From Gemmatimonadaceae bacterium (GTDB lineage: Bacteria > Latescibacterota > UBA2968 > UBA8231), in assembly GCA_026706075.1 (NCBI GenBank), contig JAPOZM010000066.1, positions 35,340-99,339 of the forward strand: a DNA stretch of 64,000 nucleotides. The letters are read 5' to 3'. The notes under the pieces were generated by a model, which did no database searches, was not told the origin of the DNA, and worked only from the letters and a program-made list of their open reading frames with translations. Of the stretch, positions 42,067 through 51,097 are shown one piece after another (the first letter of the stretch is position 1; each line of letters starts with the position of its first letter). Both the position numbers and the translations under genes were made by a program.

Positions 42067-42108
42067 CCGGATTTGCCCGCGAGCGTCACCCGCAGACCTG
42101 ACTCCCCC

Positions 42109-42942
42109 TCACAATCCCAGCAACCTCCCCATATTCCCCCCCAGGATCAGCTCCTGGTCCCCCTCGGGGATGAAGTCGCAGTGCGTGCGCACCGCCTCCA
42201 GTGACTGCTGGTAGGTCATGTACCACAGAACCGGCGGGTAGTCGGAGGCCCAGCAGAGGCGCTCCGGGCCGTAGCGCTCGTAGAGCTTGCGGACCATCCA
42301 CATCGTGTCCGAGTAGGGGTACTCCCAGTCGACCTGGGAGACGTAGGCGAAGCCGGACAGCTTGAGGTGGATGTTGGGCACTTCCGCCGACTCGAGGACA
42401 TCCTCGAAGTTGGGGTAGGGGGGCTTTTCCGAGGCCCGGGTGCCGGCCATGTGGTGGCCGAGGATGACCAGCTCCGGGAAGCGGCGGGCGAGCTTGCGCA
42501 CGTGGGGGTGCCACGGGGCGCCGAAGGCGAGACTAACGATGAGGCCGCGTTCGGCGGCGGTGCCGAAGAAGGCCAGGCCCTCCTCGGACTCGAGCCAGTC
42601 GTAGTCGTCCGTGAGGTAGTGGGTGAAGCCCTTGAGCTCCAGGCGGTCCGCTGTCTCGGCCAGGCGGGCGGCGGCGCCCGGCGTGTGGTAGGTGGCCGAC
42701 CAGGAGCAGTCGACGTCGGCGAAGCAGGTGATGCGGTCGGGGTAACGCTTCGCCGACTCGGCGCCGTACTCGTTGTTGCGGGGGTTGTGGTCGAGGTTGG
42801 CGCAGACCAGCACGGCGTGGTCGACGCCGTTGCGGTCCATCTCCCACAGCAGCTTCTCCACCCGGCCGTGGCTCTCCGGGTTGGGCACCTGCGGCTCGTA
42901 GGGCCAGTGCTCCCAGGCGTGGGTGTGGCAGTCGATGATCAC
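42109..42942 (-). CDS. Amidohydrolase-family (amidohydrolase_2) protein
   Basis: A 277-aa TIM-barrel metal hydrolase of the amidohydrolase 2 / PDC hydrolase-decarboxylase group. The N-terminal metal motif is IIDCHTHAW (HxH), later ligands lie in VILGHHMAG and LCWASDYPPVLW, and the end GGNMGRLLGL is typical. Reactions in this family include lactone opening and decarboxylation of aromatic acids; none can be chosen. The start is GTG 42942, preceded by GAGGAGA. It is convergent with the OLD-like gene and divergent from polB. Confidence 0.82.
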   Translation of the reverse strand: MIIDCHTHAWEHWPYEPQVPNPESHGRVEKLLWEMDRNGVDHAVLVCANLDHNPRNNEYGAESAKRYPDRITCFADVDCSWSATYHTPGAAARLAETADRLELKGFTHYLTDDYDWLESEEGLAFFGTAAERGLIVSLAFGAPWHPHVRKLARRFPELVILGHHMAGTRASEKPPYPNFEDVLESAEVPNIHLKLSGFAYVSQVDWEYPYSDTMWMVRKLYERYGPERLCWASDYPPVLWYMTYQQSLEAVRTHCDFIPEGDQELILGGNMGRLLGL

Positions 42943-43044
42943 CGGTCCATCTCTCCTCGGGAAGTGCGGGCGAGGCCGCCGGGCGGCGGCGGGCGGGCAT
43001 CTTAGGGCCCCGGCCTCGGGGCGGGCAAATGGTGGCCCCGGCGA

Positions 43045-43074
43045 TTGCCGCGGCTCAGGGGTCCCGGCTACAAT
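43045..43074 (+). promoter_or_regulatory. Promoter of polB, placed for a leaderless mRNA
   Basis: TTGCCG (43045-43050) and TACAAT (43069-43074) are 18 bp apart. The -10 ends 7 bp before the polB ATG, so transcription should start at the start codon; no ribosome site is present. Confidence 0.6.
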
Positions 43075-43081
43075 AGACCCG

Positions 43082-45523
43082 ATGAGCGATCCGGAGCGCG
43101 GCTTCCTCCTGCACCTCTTCCACCGCCAGCAGAACGGCCGGCCCGTCCTCTTCGGCGTCGGCCGCCTGGCGTCGGGGCCGACCTTCGCCTTCGCCGACAG
43201 CCGCCTCCTGCCCTCCCTCTACCTGCGCGAGTCCGAGCTGCCCCGGGCGCGGCCCTCCTGCCTCGGCGCCGGCGCCGAGCTGGACTCCGACACGAGTCTT
43301 ACCACCATGGACGGCGAGCCGGTGGTGCGCGTCGGCCTGCGCCAGCCCCGGCAGCTGCGCCGCCTCGCCGAGGGGCTCCACGGGCAGGAGCTGCGCACCT
43401 ACGAGGCTGACGTCTCCTTCCCGCGGCAGTGGCTCGTGGCCCGCGGGGTGCGGGGCCCCCTGCGGATCGGCGGGTCCTGGCGGCCCGGCCACGGCGTCGA
43501 CCGGGTCTACGTCGACCCGGAGGTCGGCCCCGGCGACTGGGAGCCAGATCTCAGATTGCTGGCCCTCGACATCGAGACCACCCCCGACGCCGGCCGCCTG
43601 CTGGCCTGCTCCCTGGTGGCGTGGGGCGGCGGCGGCGAGGAGGTGGAGGAGATCCACCTGGCCGGGGAGCCCGCCGCCGACGACCCCGCCGAGGTGCGCT
43701 GCCACGCCACCGAGGCCGACCTGCTCACCGGACTCCTGGCGCGGGTCCGCGAGCTGGACCCGGACGTGCTCACCGGTTGGAACCTGGTCGACTTCGACCT
43801 CACGGTGCTCCAGACGCTGTGCCGGACCCACGGGGTGCCCTTCAACCTGGGCCGCTCCACCGACGAGTCGTGGTACCAGGAGGGCGACGTCTGGGGCGGC
43901 AGCCGCGTCGTCGTGTACGGGCGCCAGGTCCTCGACGCCATGCACCTCGTGCGGGCCACCCTGCAGCGCTTCGAGGACAACCGCCTGCACACGGTGGCCC
44001 TCGCCCTCCTCGGCCGCGGCAAGACCTTCGAGGCCGGCGAGGGCGACTCCATGCCCGACCGCATCCTGGCCGCCTTCCGCGACGACCGCGCCGCCTTCGC
44101 CGGGTACTGCCTCGAGGACTCGCGGCTGGTGCGCGACATCCTGCTGCGCCAGGACCTCGTGCGCCTCAGCCTGCGGCGGGCCTGCCTCACCGGCCTGCCC
44201 CTGGAGCGCGCCTGGGGCTCGGTGGCCGCCTTCGACTTCCTCTACCTCACCGGCCTGCGGGAGCGCCGCATGGTGGCGCCCACCACCGGCGTCGACCGGG
44301 TGAACCAGGAGGGCTCGCCGGGGGGCCTGGTCATGGCCAGCCGGGCGGGGCTCTACCGGCACGTCTACGTCTTCGACTTCAAGAGCCTGTACCCGTCGAT
44401 CATCCGCACCTTCAACATCGATCCCCTGACCCACCTGGAGGCGGGCGGCTCCAGCCCCCGGGCCGCCGAAGGGGGCTCGCAGGACGGTCCCGGGGTGACG
44501 GGAGAGCTGCTGCGCGCCCCGAACGGCGCCCTCTTCACCCGCAGCCCGGGGATCCTGCCCGAGATGCTGGCCGGCTTCTTCGACGAGCGCGCCCGGGCCC
44601 GGGCCGCCGGCGACGAGCTGGCCGCCTTCACCTGCAAGATCGTGATGAACTCCTTCTACGGGGTCCTGGCCAGCGGCTCGTGCCGGTTCGCCGAGGGCGC
44701 CCTGGCCGGCGCCATCACCGGCTTCGGCCACTACCTGCTGCGCTGGACCAGGGCGCTCCTCGAGGAGAGCGGCCGCGGGACCGTGCTCTACGGCGACACC
44801 GACTCCCTCTTCGTCGACCCCCACCTGCCCGAGGACCTGAGCGCCGCCTCGGCCCACGAGCGGGGTCTCGACCTGTGCGGCTGGCTCAACGAACGCCTGG
44901 CCGACCACGTGCGCGAGCGCTTCGACCTGCCCTCCTACCTCGACCTGGAGTTCGAGAAGTACTACGCCCGCTTCTTCCTGCCGCCGATGCGCGGCGACGC
45001 CGAGCGGGGGCGCGCCAAGGGCTACGCCGGCCTCAAGACCGCCGGCGACGGGTCGGAGGAGCTGGAGATCATCGGCATGGAGGCGGTGCGCCGCGACTGG
45101 ACCGACCTGGCCCACGAGGTGCAGCGCGACCTGCTGGAGCGGGTCTTCCACGACGCCCCCGCCGCCGAGCTGGAGGAGCGCGTCCTGGTCTGGATCGACG
45201 CCGTGCGCCGGGGGGAGCGGGACGACGACCTCGTCTACCGCAAGGCCCTGCGCAAGTCGGTGGAGGGATACACCCGCACCGTTCCCGCCCACGTGGCCGC
45301 GGCGCGCCTGCTGCCGGAGCCGCGGGGAACGATCCGCTACCTGGTCACCCGCGACGGCCCGCAGCCCGCCGGCCGCCTGAGCGCGCCCATCGACTACGAG
45401 CACTATATCGAGAAGCAGATCCGCCCCATCGTCCGCACCATCGGCCAGGTCTGCGACCTGGACGTGGAGGTGGCCCTGGGCGGCACACCCGACCTCTTCC
45501 GCAACGCCGGAGGCAAGCCATGA
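43082..45523 (+). CDS. polB: Family B DNA polymerase (Pol II-like)
   Basis: An 813-aa replicative or repair polymerase with 3'-5' proofreading. Exonuclease motifs are LLALDIETTPDAG (Exo I, Asp-Glu), GWNLVDFDL (Exo II) and YCLEDSRLV (Exo III). Polymerase motifs are DFKSLYPSIIRTFNI (A), KIVMNSFYGVLAS (B) and YGDTDSLFVD (C). All catalytic acids are intact. E. coli Pol II of this class acts in translesion and fork restart, and is SOS-induced; no LexA-type site is evident here. The frame is open upstream but the ATG at 43082 fits the family start and the promoter. The stop overlaps the next gene (ATGA). Confidence 0.92.
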   Translation: MSDPERGFLLHLFHRQQNGRPVLFGVGRLASGPTFAFADSRLLPSLYLRESELPRARPSCLGAGAELDSDTSLTTMDGEPVVRVGLRQPRQLRRLAEGLHGQELRTYEADVSFPRQWLVARGVRGPLRIGGSWRPGHGVDRVYVDPEVGPGDWEPDLRLLALDIETTPDAGRLLACSLVAWGGGGEEVEEIHLAGEPAADDPAEVRCHATEADLLTGLLARVRELDPDVLTGWNLVDFDLTVLQTLCRTHGVPFNLGRSTDESWYQEGDVWGGSRVVVYGRQVLDAMHLVRATLQRFEDNRLHTVALALLGRGKTFEAGEGDSMPDRILAAFRDDRAAFAGYCLEDSRLVRDILLRQDLVRLSLRRACLTGLPLERAWGSVAAFDFLYLTGLRERRMVAPTTGVDRVNQEGSPGGLVMASRAGLYRHVYVFDFKSLYPSIIRTFNIDPLTHLEAGGSSPRAAEGGSQDGPGVTGELLRAPNGALFTRSPGILPEMLAGFFDERARARAAGDELAAFTCKIVMNSFYGVLASGSCRFAEGALAGAITGFGHYLLRWTRALLEESGRGTVLYGDTDSLFVDPHLPEDLSAASAHERGLDLCGWLNERLADHVRERFDLPSYLDLEFEKYYARFFLPPMRGDAERGRAKGYAGLKTAGDGSEELEIIGMEAVRRDWTDLAHEVQRDLLERVFHDAPAAELEERVLVWIDAVRRGERDDDLVYRKALRKSVEGYTRTVPAHVAAARLLPEPRGTIRYLVTRDGPQPAGRLSAPIDYEHYIEKQIRPIVRTIGQVCDLDVEVALGGTPDLFRNAGGKP

Positions 45524-46809
45524 ACTGCTGGATCTTCGCCCACAACCCGTTCGAGTACTGGATGGAAGGCTTCAAGGAGCGCTTCGACGCCTGGCACGAC
45601 GGAGGCGTGCGCGGCCTCGTGGTGGGCCGCATGCAGTTCGACGGCGCCGCCTGCTGGACGCCGGACCCCCGGGTCTACGAGCGCTTCGGCGAGAGTCCGC
45701 CCGACGCGCCCGCCGTCGACGCCGAGAAGGAGCGCCTGTTCCACGCCATGCTCGACGACGCCGCCGGCCGCGGCTGGCCGGTCTTCATCTTCGGCGCCGG
45801 CACCTCCAAGGGCTCCCTCCAGGACCTGGCCAACGCCTTCCCCCAGGTGTCGGGCTTCATCATCGACGGCCCCGGCGAGAACCACTACGAGCTGGAGTTC
45901 CATCACGGCGGCGAGCTGCTCGAGGTGCGCCCCGGCGAGGAGGCCCGCTTCAACGAGGTCGGCGCCGACCTGGACCGCGTCCACCGCGGCATCGCCTCCA
46001 TGCGCCGGCGCCTGCACGAGCTGACGCCGGACCGGGTCCGCTACATGGCCCCGGCGGGCACCCTCGCCGGCCTGGCCCTCTTCGACATCGACGAGGACAC
46101 CCTCCACTGGCTGCGCGCCCGGCGCCAGTCGTCGCGCCTCTCGTGGGCCCATGCGCGCGACAACATCGACGCCGTGGACCGCAAGGTCGAGCTGGGCGGC
46201 ATCCCCCGGACCGCGGCCTTCTCCTCCCTCACGGGCCAGGACTACCAGCAGATGGCCTCGTACTTCGACATCGTCTTCCCCAAGCACTACTACTGGCACC
46301 GGGGCTTCGACGGCCTCTACGGCACCGTGGCCCGCTGGGTGCAGCGCCTGTGCCGCTGGAACCCGTCCCTCAGCGAGTCGGACGCCTTCCTCGTGGTGCG
46401 CTCCCTCTTCGGCATCGACCTGCCCCGGGTGGACGACCTCCTCGACATGGAGCTGGGCTTCCCCCAGGAGTTCTTCGACGAGCTGGTCTTCGCCGAGAGC
46501 GAGCGCGCCCTGGCCGCCGTGGGCGATCCCGACAAGGTGATCTTCTGGGTCTCCACCGGGCGCAGCCCCCACGCCGGCGACTCGATGGGGGCCCGCGACC
46601 TGCACGGCATCCTCGCCGCCAGCGAGCGCGCCGGCGCCCGCCGCTTCCTCTTCCACCCGGACCCGGAGATGGGCGCCCCCGAGTGGCGGGTCATCTCCAA
46701 CATGTGCGGCCGCCTGTGGCAGGAGGACCCGTCCAGCGTGTTCTGGCCGGGCGACTCGGCACGGGGGGACGCGTACAGCGGCGGGCGGAAGCCGGCGGAG
46801 GAGGACTGA
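45520..46809 (+). CDS. Uncharacterised 429-aa protein coupled to polB
   Basis: I do not recognise this protein. It begins NCWIFAHNPFEYWMEGFKERFD and has no signal peptide or membrane segment. It alternates hydrophobic strands and helices in a way that suggests a TIM barrel, for example VRGLVVGRMQFDG, WPVFIFGAGTSKG, FIIDGPGENHYELEF, FDIVFPKHYYWHRG and KVIFWVSTGRSPH; acidic and aromatic residues at strand ends (DGPGENHYE, FPKHYYWH) resemble sugar-binding sites of glycosidase-like barrels. The final ~15 residues are charged. It overlaps polB by ATGA, so the two are translated together, though a shared function is not obvious. Function unknown. Confidence 0.7.
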   Translation: MNCWIFAHNPFEYWMEGFKERFDAWHDGGVRGLVVGRMQFDGAACWTPDPRVYERFGESPPDAPAVDAEKERLFHAMLDDAAGRGWPVFIFGAGTSKGSLQDLANAFPQVSGFIIDGPGENHYELEFHHGGELLEVRPGEEARFNEVGADLDRVHRGIASMRRRLHELTPDRVRYMAPAGTLAGLALFDIDEDTLHWLRARRQSSRLSWAHARDNIDAVDRKVELGGIPRTAAFSSLTGQDYQQMASYFDIVFPKHYYWHRGFDGLYGTVARWVQRLCRWNPSLSESDAFLVVRSLFGIDLPRVDDLLDMELGFPQEFFDELVFAESERALAAVGDPDKVIFWVSTGRSPHAGDSMGARDLHGILAASERAGARRFLFHPDPEMGAPEWRVISNMCGRLWQEDPSSVFWPGDSARGDAYSGGRKPAEED

Positions 46810-46853
46810 GGGTTCCCCGTGCTCCGGTCCTCCGGGAGGAAGGGAGTCTCTCC

Positions 46854-48980
46854 ATGCTGACCCGGGCCATACTGCTCATCCTCCTCTCCAGCGCTCATGT
46901 CGTCCTCTCCCAGCCCGACGGTCAGATCTACTGGTCCAATCTGTCGGGCATACACCGGGCCAATCTCGACGGCACCGGCGTCGAGAAGCTCGTCGAGTCC
47001 GACCAGAGATGGCCCTTCAGCATCGCCGTCGATGAGGTCACGGAGAAGCTCTACTGGACCCATGGAAGGTCCGGCGGATCCAGGATCTATCGCTCGAACC
47101 TGGACGGCTCCGACCTGGAGGAGTTCACCGGTGATCTGATCCCGCAGACGTACTATCGTGAGATCTGGCATTCACACATTGCCATAGACTCGGCCAGGCG
47201 CATCATGTTCGTTGCTCTCTTCCTGCAAGATGGGGGCAACGATCAGCATTGGGCGGCCTGCGCGGTCTTCGGAATCCACCTCGACAAGTGGACCAGGCCG
47301 AGAGAAGGCGTCTTCCCCCTCGTCAGGGACATAAACTACGATGAGATCATCGGCGGCTATCCCACCGCTCTCACCTTGGACGTCCGGGAACACAGACTCT
47401 TCTATACGGACCACCTCTCCGGACTCTACATGGTAGATGTGGACAGCGCCTTCGTTTACGACTCAGGCCTTGTCTACCCCTATGACCCCTCAACGCTTCA
47501 CACCCGTCACACCCGGATCGCCAGCCCTGAGCAGATCGGTCGAGCAACGGAGCCTGTCTTTGATCCTGTAGGACAAACCCTGTACTGGATCAATGACCAC
47601 CCTCACGAGGCGAAGAGTGAGGAGATGAAGAATACCCGCGGCCTCATCTGGAGGTTGCGTTTCATGGACGACGGGAGCAAGGAGTATTCCTTGTTCCTGA
47701 AATGGAGCGCCGACCAGCTCGCTCTCGATCTCGAGACCCGGAAACTCTATTGGTCGTATGGAAGAAGAGTGTACAGAACCGATATCGACGATTCTGATGG
47801 GGATCGCGAAGTTGATCGACTCTTCGAAACCGACCGGTCCATAGAGAATCTCATCGTCAGCAGGGGAACGGTCTACTGGATAGACCGCAGAGGGAACCTC
47901 AGGCGCAGCAACCTCGATGGGTCGGACCGGGAGGAGGTCTTTGCCCCGTTGCTCAGGAGGCCCGGTTGTCTCTTCGTGGACAGGCCAAGGGGAAAAATAC
48001 TCTGGGTGGACAACAGTGAATACAGGATGTTCCAGGCCAACATGGACGGCTCAGATACCGAGCTCCTTGTCTCCAACCGGCGTTACTGCGAAGATCTGGC
48101 CGTGGCGGACGACAAGATCTACTGGGCCCAGCGGCACGACACGGTATGGCGCGCCGATCGGGACGGATCCAATGCCAGAGAATTCCTGAGGGCCAGCAGC
48201 CCAAAGAGATTGGTGATCGATCCACTCAAGGGGAGGGTCTATTACACTGATGACAACGAGAGCTTCTACCGGGACAGCTTGTCCAGGCCTGATCCGCGTC
48301 TCCTTCTCAACCACCGTCACAGACCACCGAGGGACATGTACATCGACAGCCGGGAAGGCTCCCTGTACGTGCTGGACAGCGACAAGCTGTACAGAATCAA
48401 CGTGGATACCGGTGACACCACCTGGGTGTACAGGGTGAATGGAGGCCTGACGGTCGATGTGATCGATGACAGGATCTACATGATTCGCCGCCAGTACCAT
48501 AGGGGCGCGGATGTCTTTACCCTGCAGCTCTCGAACAAGGATGGGACGGGTCTGGAGGAGATCCGAGGTCCCGACTTCCCGGACCTCAGAGAGGAAGGCT
48601 GGCTGTATGAGTGGAATTTCCCCTTCTTCCTCGACGTGGAGCGCGCAGTCCTGATCCTCCCTTCCGACAAGACATCCGTCTCCTCCCAGCCCCCGGCACC
48701 CCATGCCACCACCCTGCATCCCAACTATCCGAACCCCTTCAACAGCGTTACGGAGATCCGCTATACCCTGTCCCACCCGGGGCAGGTTTCGCTCGTCGTC
48801 TACAACGCCCTCGGACAGCCGGTCCAGACCCTGGTAGACGGAGTACAGGCAGCCGGCTCCTACAGAGTCCCCTGGCATCCGTCCAGCCGTGAGGGGAAGC
48901 CCCTGGCAAGTGGTCTCTACCTGTCCCGTCTCACCACACCCGAGAGTGCCATGGCGAGGAAGATGACGCTGCTGCGCTGA
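46854..48980 (+). CDS. Secreted YWTD-type beta-propeller with C-terminal sorting domain
   Basis: A 708-aa exported protein. A signal peptide (LTRAILLILLSSAHVVLS) is followed by repeated blades of the LDL-receptor YWTD type, for example IYWSNLSGIHRANLDGTG, LYWTHGRSGGSRIYRSNLDG, LYWSYGRRVYRTDID, VYWIDRRGNLRRSNLDG and VYYTDDNESFYRDSL, enough for two propellers of six blades or one long one. Residues about 618-708 are the FlgD-like sorting tail (LHPNYPNPFNSVTEIRY...). YWTD propellers bind proteins or glycans; the target is unknown. Its sequence is less GC-rich than the genes around it. GGAGGAAGGG lies about 10 nt before the ATG. Confidence 0.83.
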   Translation: MLTRAILLILLSSAHVVLSQPDGQIYWSNLSGIHRANLDGTGVEKLVESDQRWPFSIAVDEVTEKLYWTHGRSGGSRIYRSNLDGSDLEEFTGDLIPQTYYREIWHSHIAIDSARRIMFVALFLQDGGNDQHWAACAVFGIHLDKWTRPREGVFPLVRDINYDEIIGGYPTALTLDVREHRLFYTDHLSGLYMVDVDSAFVYDSGLVYPYDPSTLHTRHTRIASPEQIGRATEPVFDPVGQTLYWINDHPHEAKSEEMKNTRGLIWRLRFMDDGSKEYSLFLKWSADQLALDLETRKLYWSYGRRVYRTDIDDSDGDREVDRLFETDRSIENLIVSRGTVYWIDRRGNLRRSNLDGSDREEVFAPLLRRPGCLFVDRPRGKILWVDNSEYRMFQANMDGSDTELLVSNRRYCEDLAVADDKIYWAQRHDTVWRADRDGSNAREFLRASSPKRLVIDPLKGRVYYTDDNESFYRDSLSRPDPRLLLNHRHRPPRDMYIDSREGSLYVLDSDKLYRINVDTGDTTWVYRVNGGLTVDVIDDRIYMIRRQYHRGADVFTLQLSNKDGTGLEEIRGPDFPDLREEGWLYEWNFPFFLDVERAVLILPSDKTSVSSQPPAPHATTLHPNYPNPFNSVTEIRYTLSHPGQVSLVVYNALGQPVQTLVDGVQAAGSYRVPWHPSSREGKPLASGLYLSRLTTPESAMARKMTLLR

Positions 48981-49003
48981 GGCGGCATCGAAAGGACCAG
49001 CTC

Positions 49004-51043
49004 ATGACCCGGACATGCGGCATTTCCCTGATTCTCATGCTCATGGCATCGAGCGCATATCCCGCGGGCGAAGGCCCGAGCCAGCCACAGGTCGCCCTCC
49101 TCACCGGAGAGATCCGGAACCCGGCCTCGCGGGAACTCGTCTTCACCTATGAGCTGCCCTCCGCGTTGGAGGACTTCGACCAGGACGTCGCCCTCGACAG
49201 TCTGAACCGCTTCGCCTTCGAGTTGCCGGCCATCCGCGGCACCGTGGTCAGCGGGCGATACGAGGGCGGGGAGCCGAGATGGAAGTGGGTCCAGTGGCTG
49301 GGGGCCGTCCTTTTCGATCACGATCCCCTGGCTTTCTTCGTCGAGCCCGGCGACAGTCTGCACGTGGCCGTGGATGAAGGAGTCTTCAGCCGTTCCATCG
49401 CCTTCGGCGGCCCCAACGCGGACAACAGCCGTTTCATCGCCGAGTGGTTCCCGAGATTCTACTCCTTCCGCCTCGACTACGAGGACCTCGAGGTGGAGGA
49501 GTTCAGGCGCCGGATGGACGAGCGGCGGCAGGACCAGCTCGACTTCTTCGACGAGAGGCGCGGGGATTACGCCCTCTCTCCGGGTTTCGTCGACTTTGCG
49601 ACCGCCTACGTCAACTACGAGTGGGCCGAGGAGATGATCTCCTATCCCGAGAACTACCGGGCTGTCAACGGACGCTACAACGAAGACATCCCCCCGGACT
49701 ACTTCGACTTTCTCCAGGAGATCCCCCTGGTCGATGAAAATGCCCTGGGGGTGCGCGACTATCGCCGGTTCCTCGATCGGACGTTTTACTGGGAGTGGAA
49801 CGAGGGCTTCAGACCGAGGAGCCCCAGGCTCTCCGATATGTACGACCTGTCGGCACTGGGGCTTTCGGATTCGGTCCGGACCCGGCTCGACTCCTTGTAC
49901 AAGAAGGACGGGTGGCGGCCTGCCCTGACGAAAAGGGTCGACTTGTCGAGCCTGGGGTTCTCCGATTCGCTGCGGGCCCGGCTCGACTCCCTCTACGACG
50001 CGGACGGCCGATACCTGGAGCTCTCCGAGATGTACGATCTGTCGAGCCTGGGGCTCTCGGACGCAGCCCAGGCGCACGTCGATTCGCTCTTCAGGAAGAA
50101 TGGATTCTCCTCCTCCTCCTCGAGTGACGTAGAGGCGCCGAGAGTGGATACGACGGGAGGAAGGATCAGGTTTCACATGCCTCCCGAGGTACCACTGGAC
50201 TCCCTGAGGAAAGAGCCGCCGAGGCTCTCGAAGAAGATCGATCTGTCGGCCCTGGGGCTGTCAGGAGCCGGCCAGGTCCAACTCGATTCCCTGTACGAAC
50301 ATCGGCAAAGGCTGGCGCTGTCCGAGAAGATCGATCTGCCGAGCCTGGGGTTGTCGGCGGCGGCCCGTACGCAGCTCGACTCCCTCTATGCCGACCTGGG
50401 ATCGCGGACCTGGCTGCAGCCCTGGAGGACGTACGATCTGGCCGGAGAGAAGCTGGAAGGGCGAGTGCTCTACTGGTACCTGGCCGGCGAGTTGATCGAT
50501 CGGTTCGAGGATGGCCAGGCGTTTGCGTTCGCTCACAGAAAGTGGGAGGGGTTCCAGGCGGCCAATCCCTACCCGGAACTGGCCGAGGCCGTCCAGGCGG
50601 CCGTGGACAAGGCCCTGAAGCTGCAACCCGGGCAACCCGCGCCCGAGTTCACCCTCCACGACCTCCACGGTCAGCCCGTATCGCTGAGCCAGTTCAAGGG
50701 GCAGGCGGTCCTGCTCGACTTCTGGGCGAGCTGGTGCGGGCCGTGTTACAGCGCCCTGCCCGATCTTCGCAGACTCAAGAAGGAGACGGCTGATCTGCCG
50801 ATCGTCTTCCTCAACCTGTCGATCGACCGGGACGGGGCCGCGTGGCGAGAGGCGATCGCCCGGCACGACATCAAGGGCGTCCACGTGCGCGCAGCCGGCT
50901 GGGATGCGGAGGTGGCCGACTCCTATCAGATCAGGTCCATACCTTCGTACTACCTGGTCGACTCCCGGGGGTTGATCGTGGAGCGTCTGTCCGGAGTACG
51001 CGATACCGACGGAATCGTGGCGGCGATCGAGAACAGCCTGTGA
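49004..51043 (+). CDS. Exported TlpA/thioredoxin-like protein with a five-copy internal repeat
   Basis: A 679-aa exported protein. A signal peptide (CGISLILMLMASSAYPA) is followed by a ~250-residue N-terminal region like the DUF4369-type domains of TlpA proteins in Bacteroidota (LTGEIRNP..., PLAFFVEPGDSLHVAVD). Residues 276-467 hold five ~30-residue repeats with the core DLSxLGLS...LDSLY. Residues about 540-679 are a thioredoxin fold of TlpA/AhpC-TSA type: PAPEFTLHDLHGQPVSLSQFKGQ, the redox site FWASWCGPC (573-581) and the cis-Pro region IRSIPSYYLVD. It likely reduces disulfides outside the cytoplasm; the repeat is new to me. It lies 23 bp after the propeller gene. Confidence 0.82.
   Translation: MTRTCGISLILMLMASSAYPAGEGPSQPQVALLTGEIRNPASRELVFTYELPSALEDFDQDVALDSLNRFAFELPAIRGTVVSGRYEGGEPRWKWVQWLGAVLFDHDPLAFFVEPGDSLHVAVDEGVFSRSIAFGGPNADNSRFIAEWFPRFYSFRLDYEDLEVEEFRRRMDERRQDQLDFFDERRGDYALSPGFVDFATAYVNYEWAEEMISYPENYRAVNGRYNEDIPPDYFDFLQEIPLVDENALGVRDYRRFLDRTFYWEWNEGFRPRSPRLSDMYDLSALGLSDSVRTRLDSLYKKDGWRPALTKRVDLSSLGFSDSLRARLDSLYDADGRYLELSEMYDLSSLGLSDAAQAHVDSLFRKNGFSSSSSSDVEAPRVDTTGGRIRFHMPPEVPLDSLRKEPPRLSKKIDLSALGLSGAGQVQLDSLYEHRQRLALSEKIDLPSLGLSAAARTQLDSLYADLGSRTWLQPWRTYDLAGEKLEGRVLYWYLAGELIDRFEDGQAFAFAHRKWEGFQAANPYPELAEAVQAAVDKALKLQPGQPAPEFTLHDLHGQPVSLSQFKGQAVLLDFWASWCGPCYSALPDLRRLKKETADLPIVFLNLSIDRDGAAWREAIARHDIKGVHVRAAGWDAEVADSYQIRSIPSYYLVDSRGLIVERLSGVRDTDGIVAAIENSL
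49829..50404 (+). repeat. Five-unit coding repeat (LS...DLSxLGLS......LDSLY)
   Basis: Repeat units begin at residues 276, 308, 340, 408 and 439 of the TlpA-like protein. Spacing is 32, 32, 68 and 31 residues, the larger gap being a Ser-rich insert (SSSSSSD) and PPEVPLDSLRKEPP. Units are LSDMYDLSALGLSD, LTKRVDLSSLGFSD, LSEMYDLSSLGLSD, LSKKIDLSALGLSG and LSEKIDLPSLGLSA, each ending in LDSLY or VDSLF. The DNA copies have diverged, so the repeat is old rather than a recent slippage. Confidence 0.85.
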
Positions 51044-51097
51044 GCGCGCCACCGACGGCGCCGACCCCGTGAATCCAATCTCAAGCAGGAGGAACCG

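Noticed and set aside
43045..43082. A LexA-type SOS box before polB
   Set aside because: No CTG-N10-CAG or similar site with the right spacing was seen in the short upstream region.
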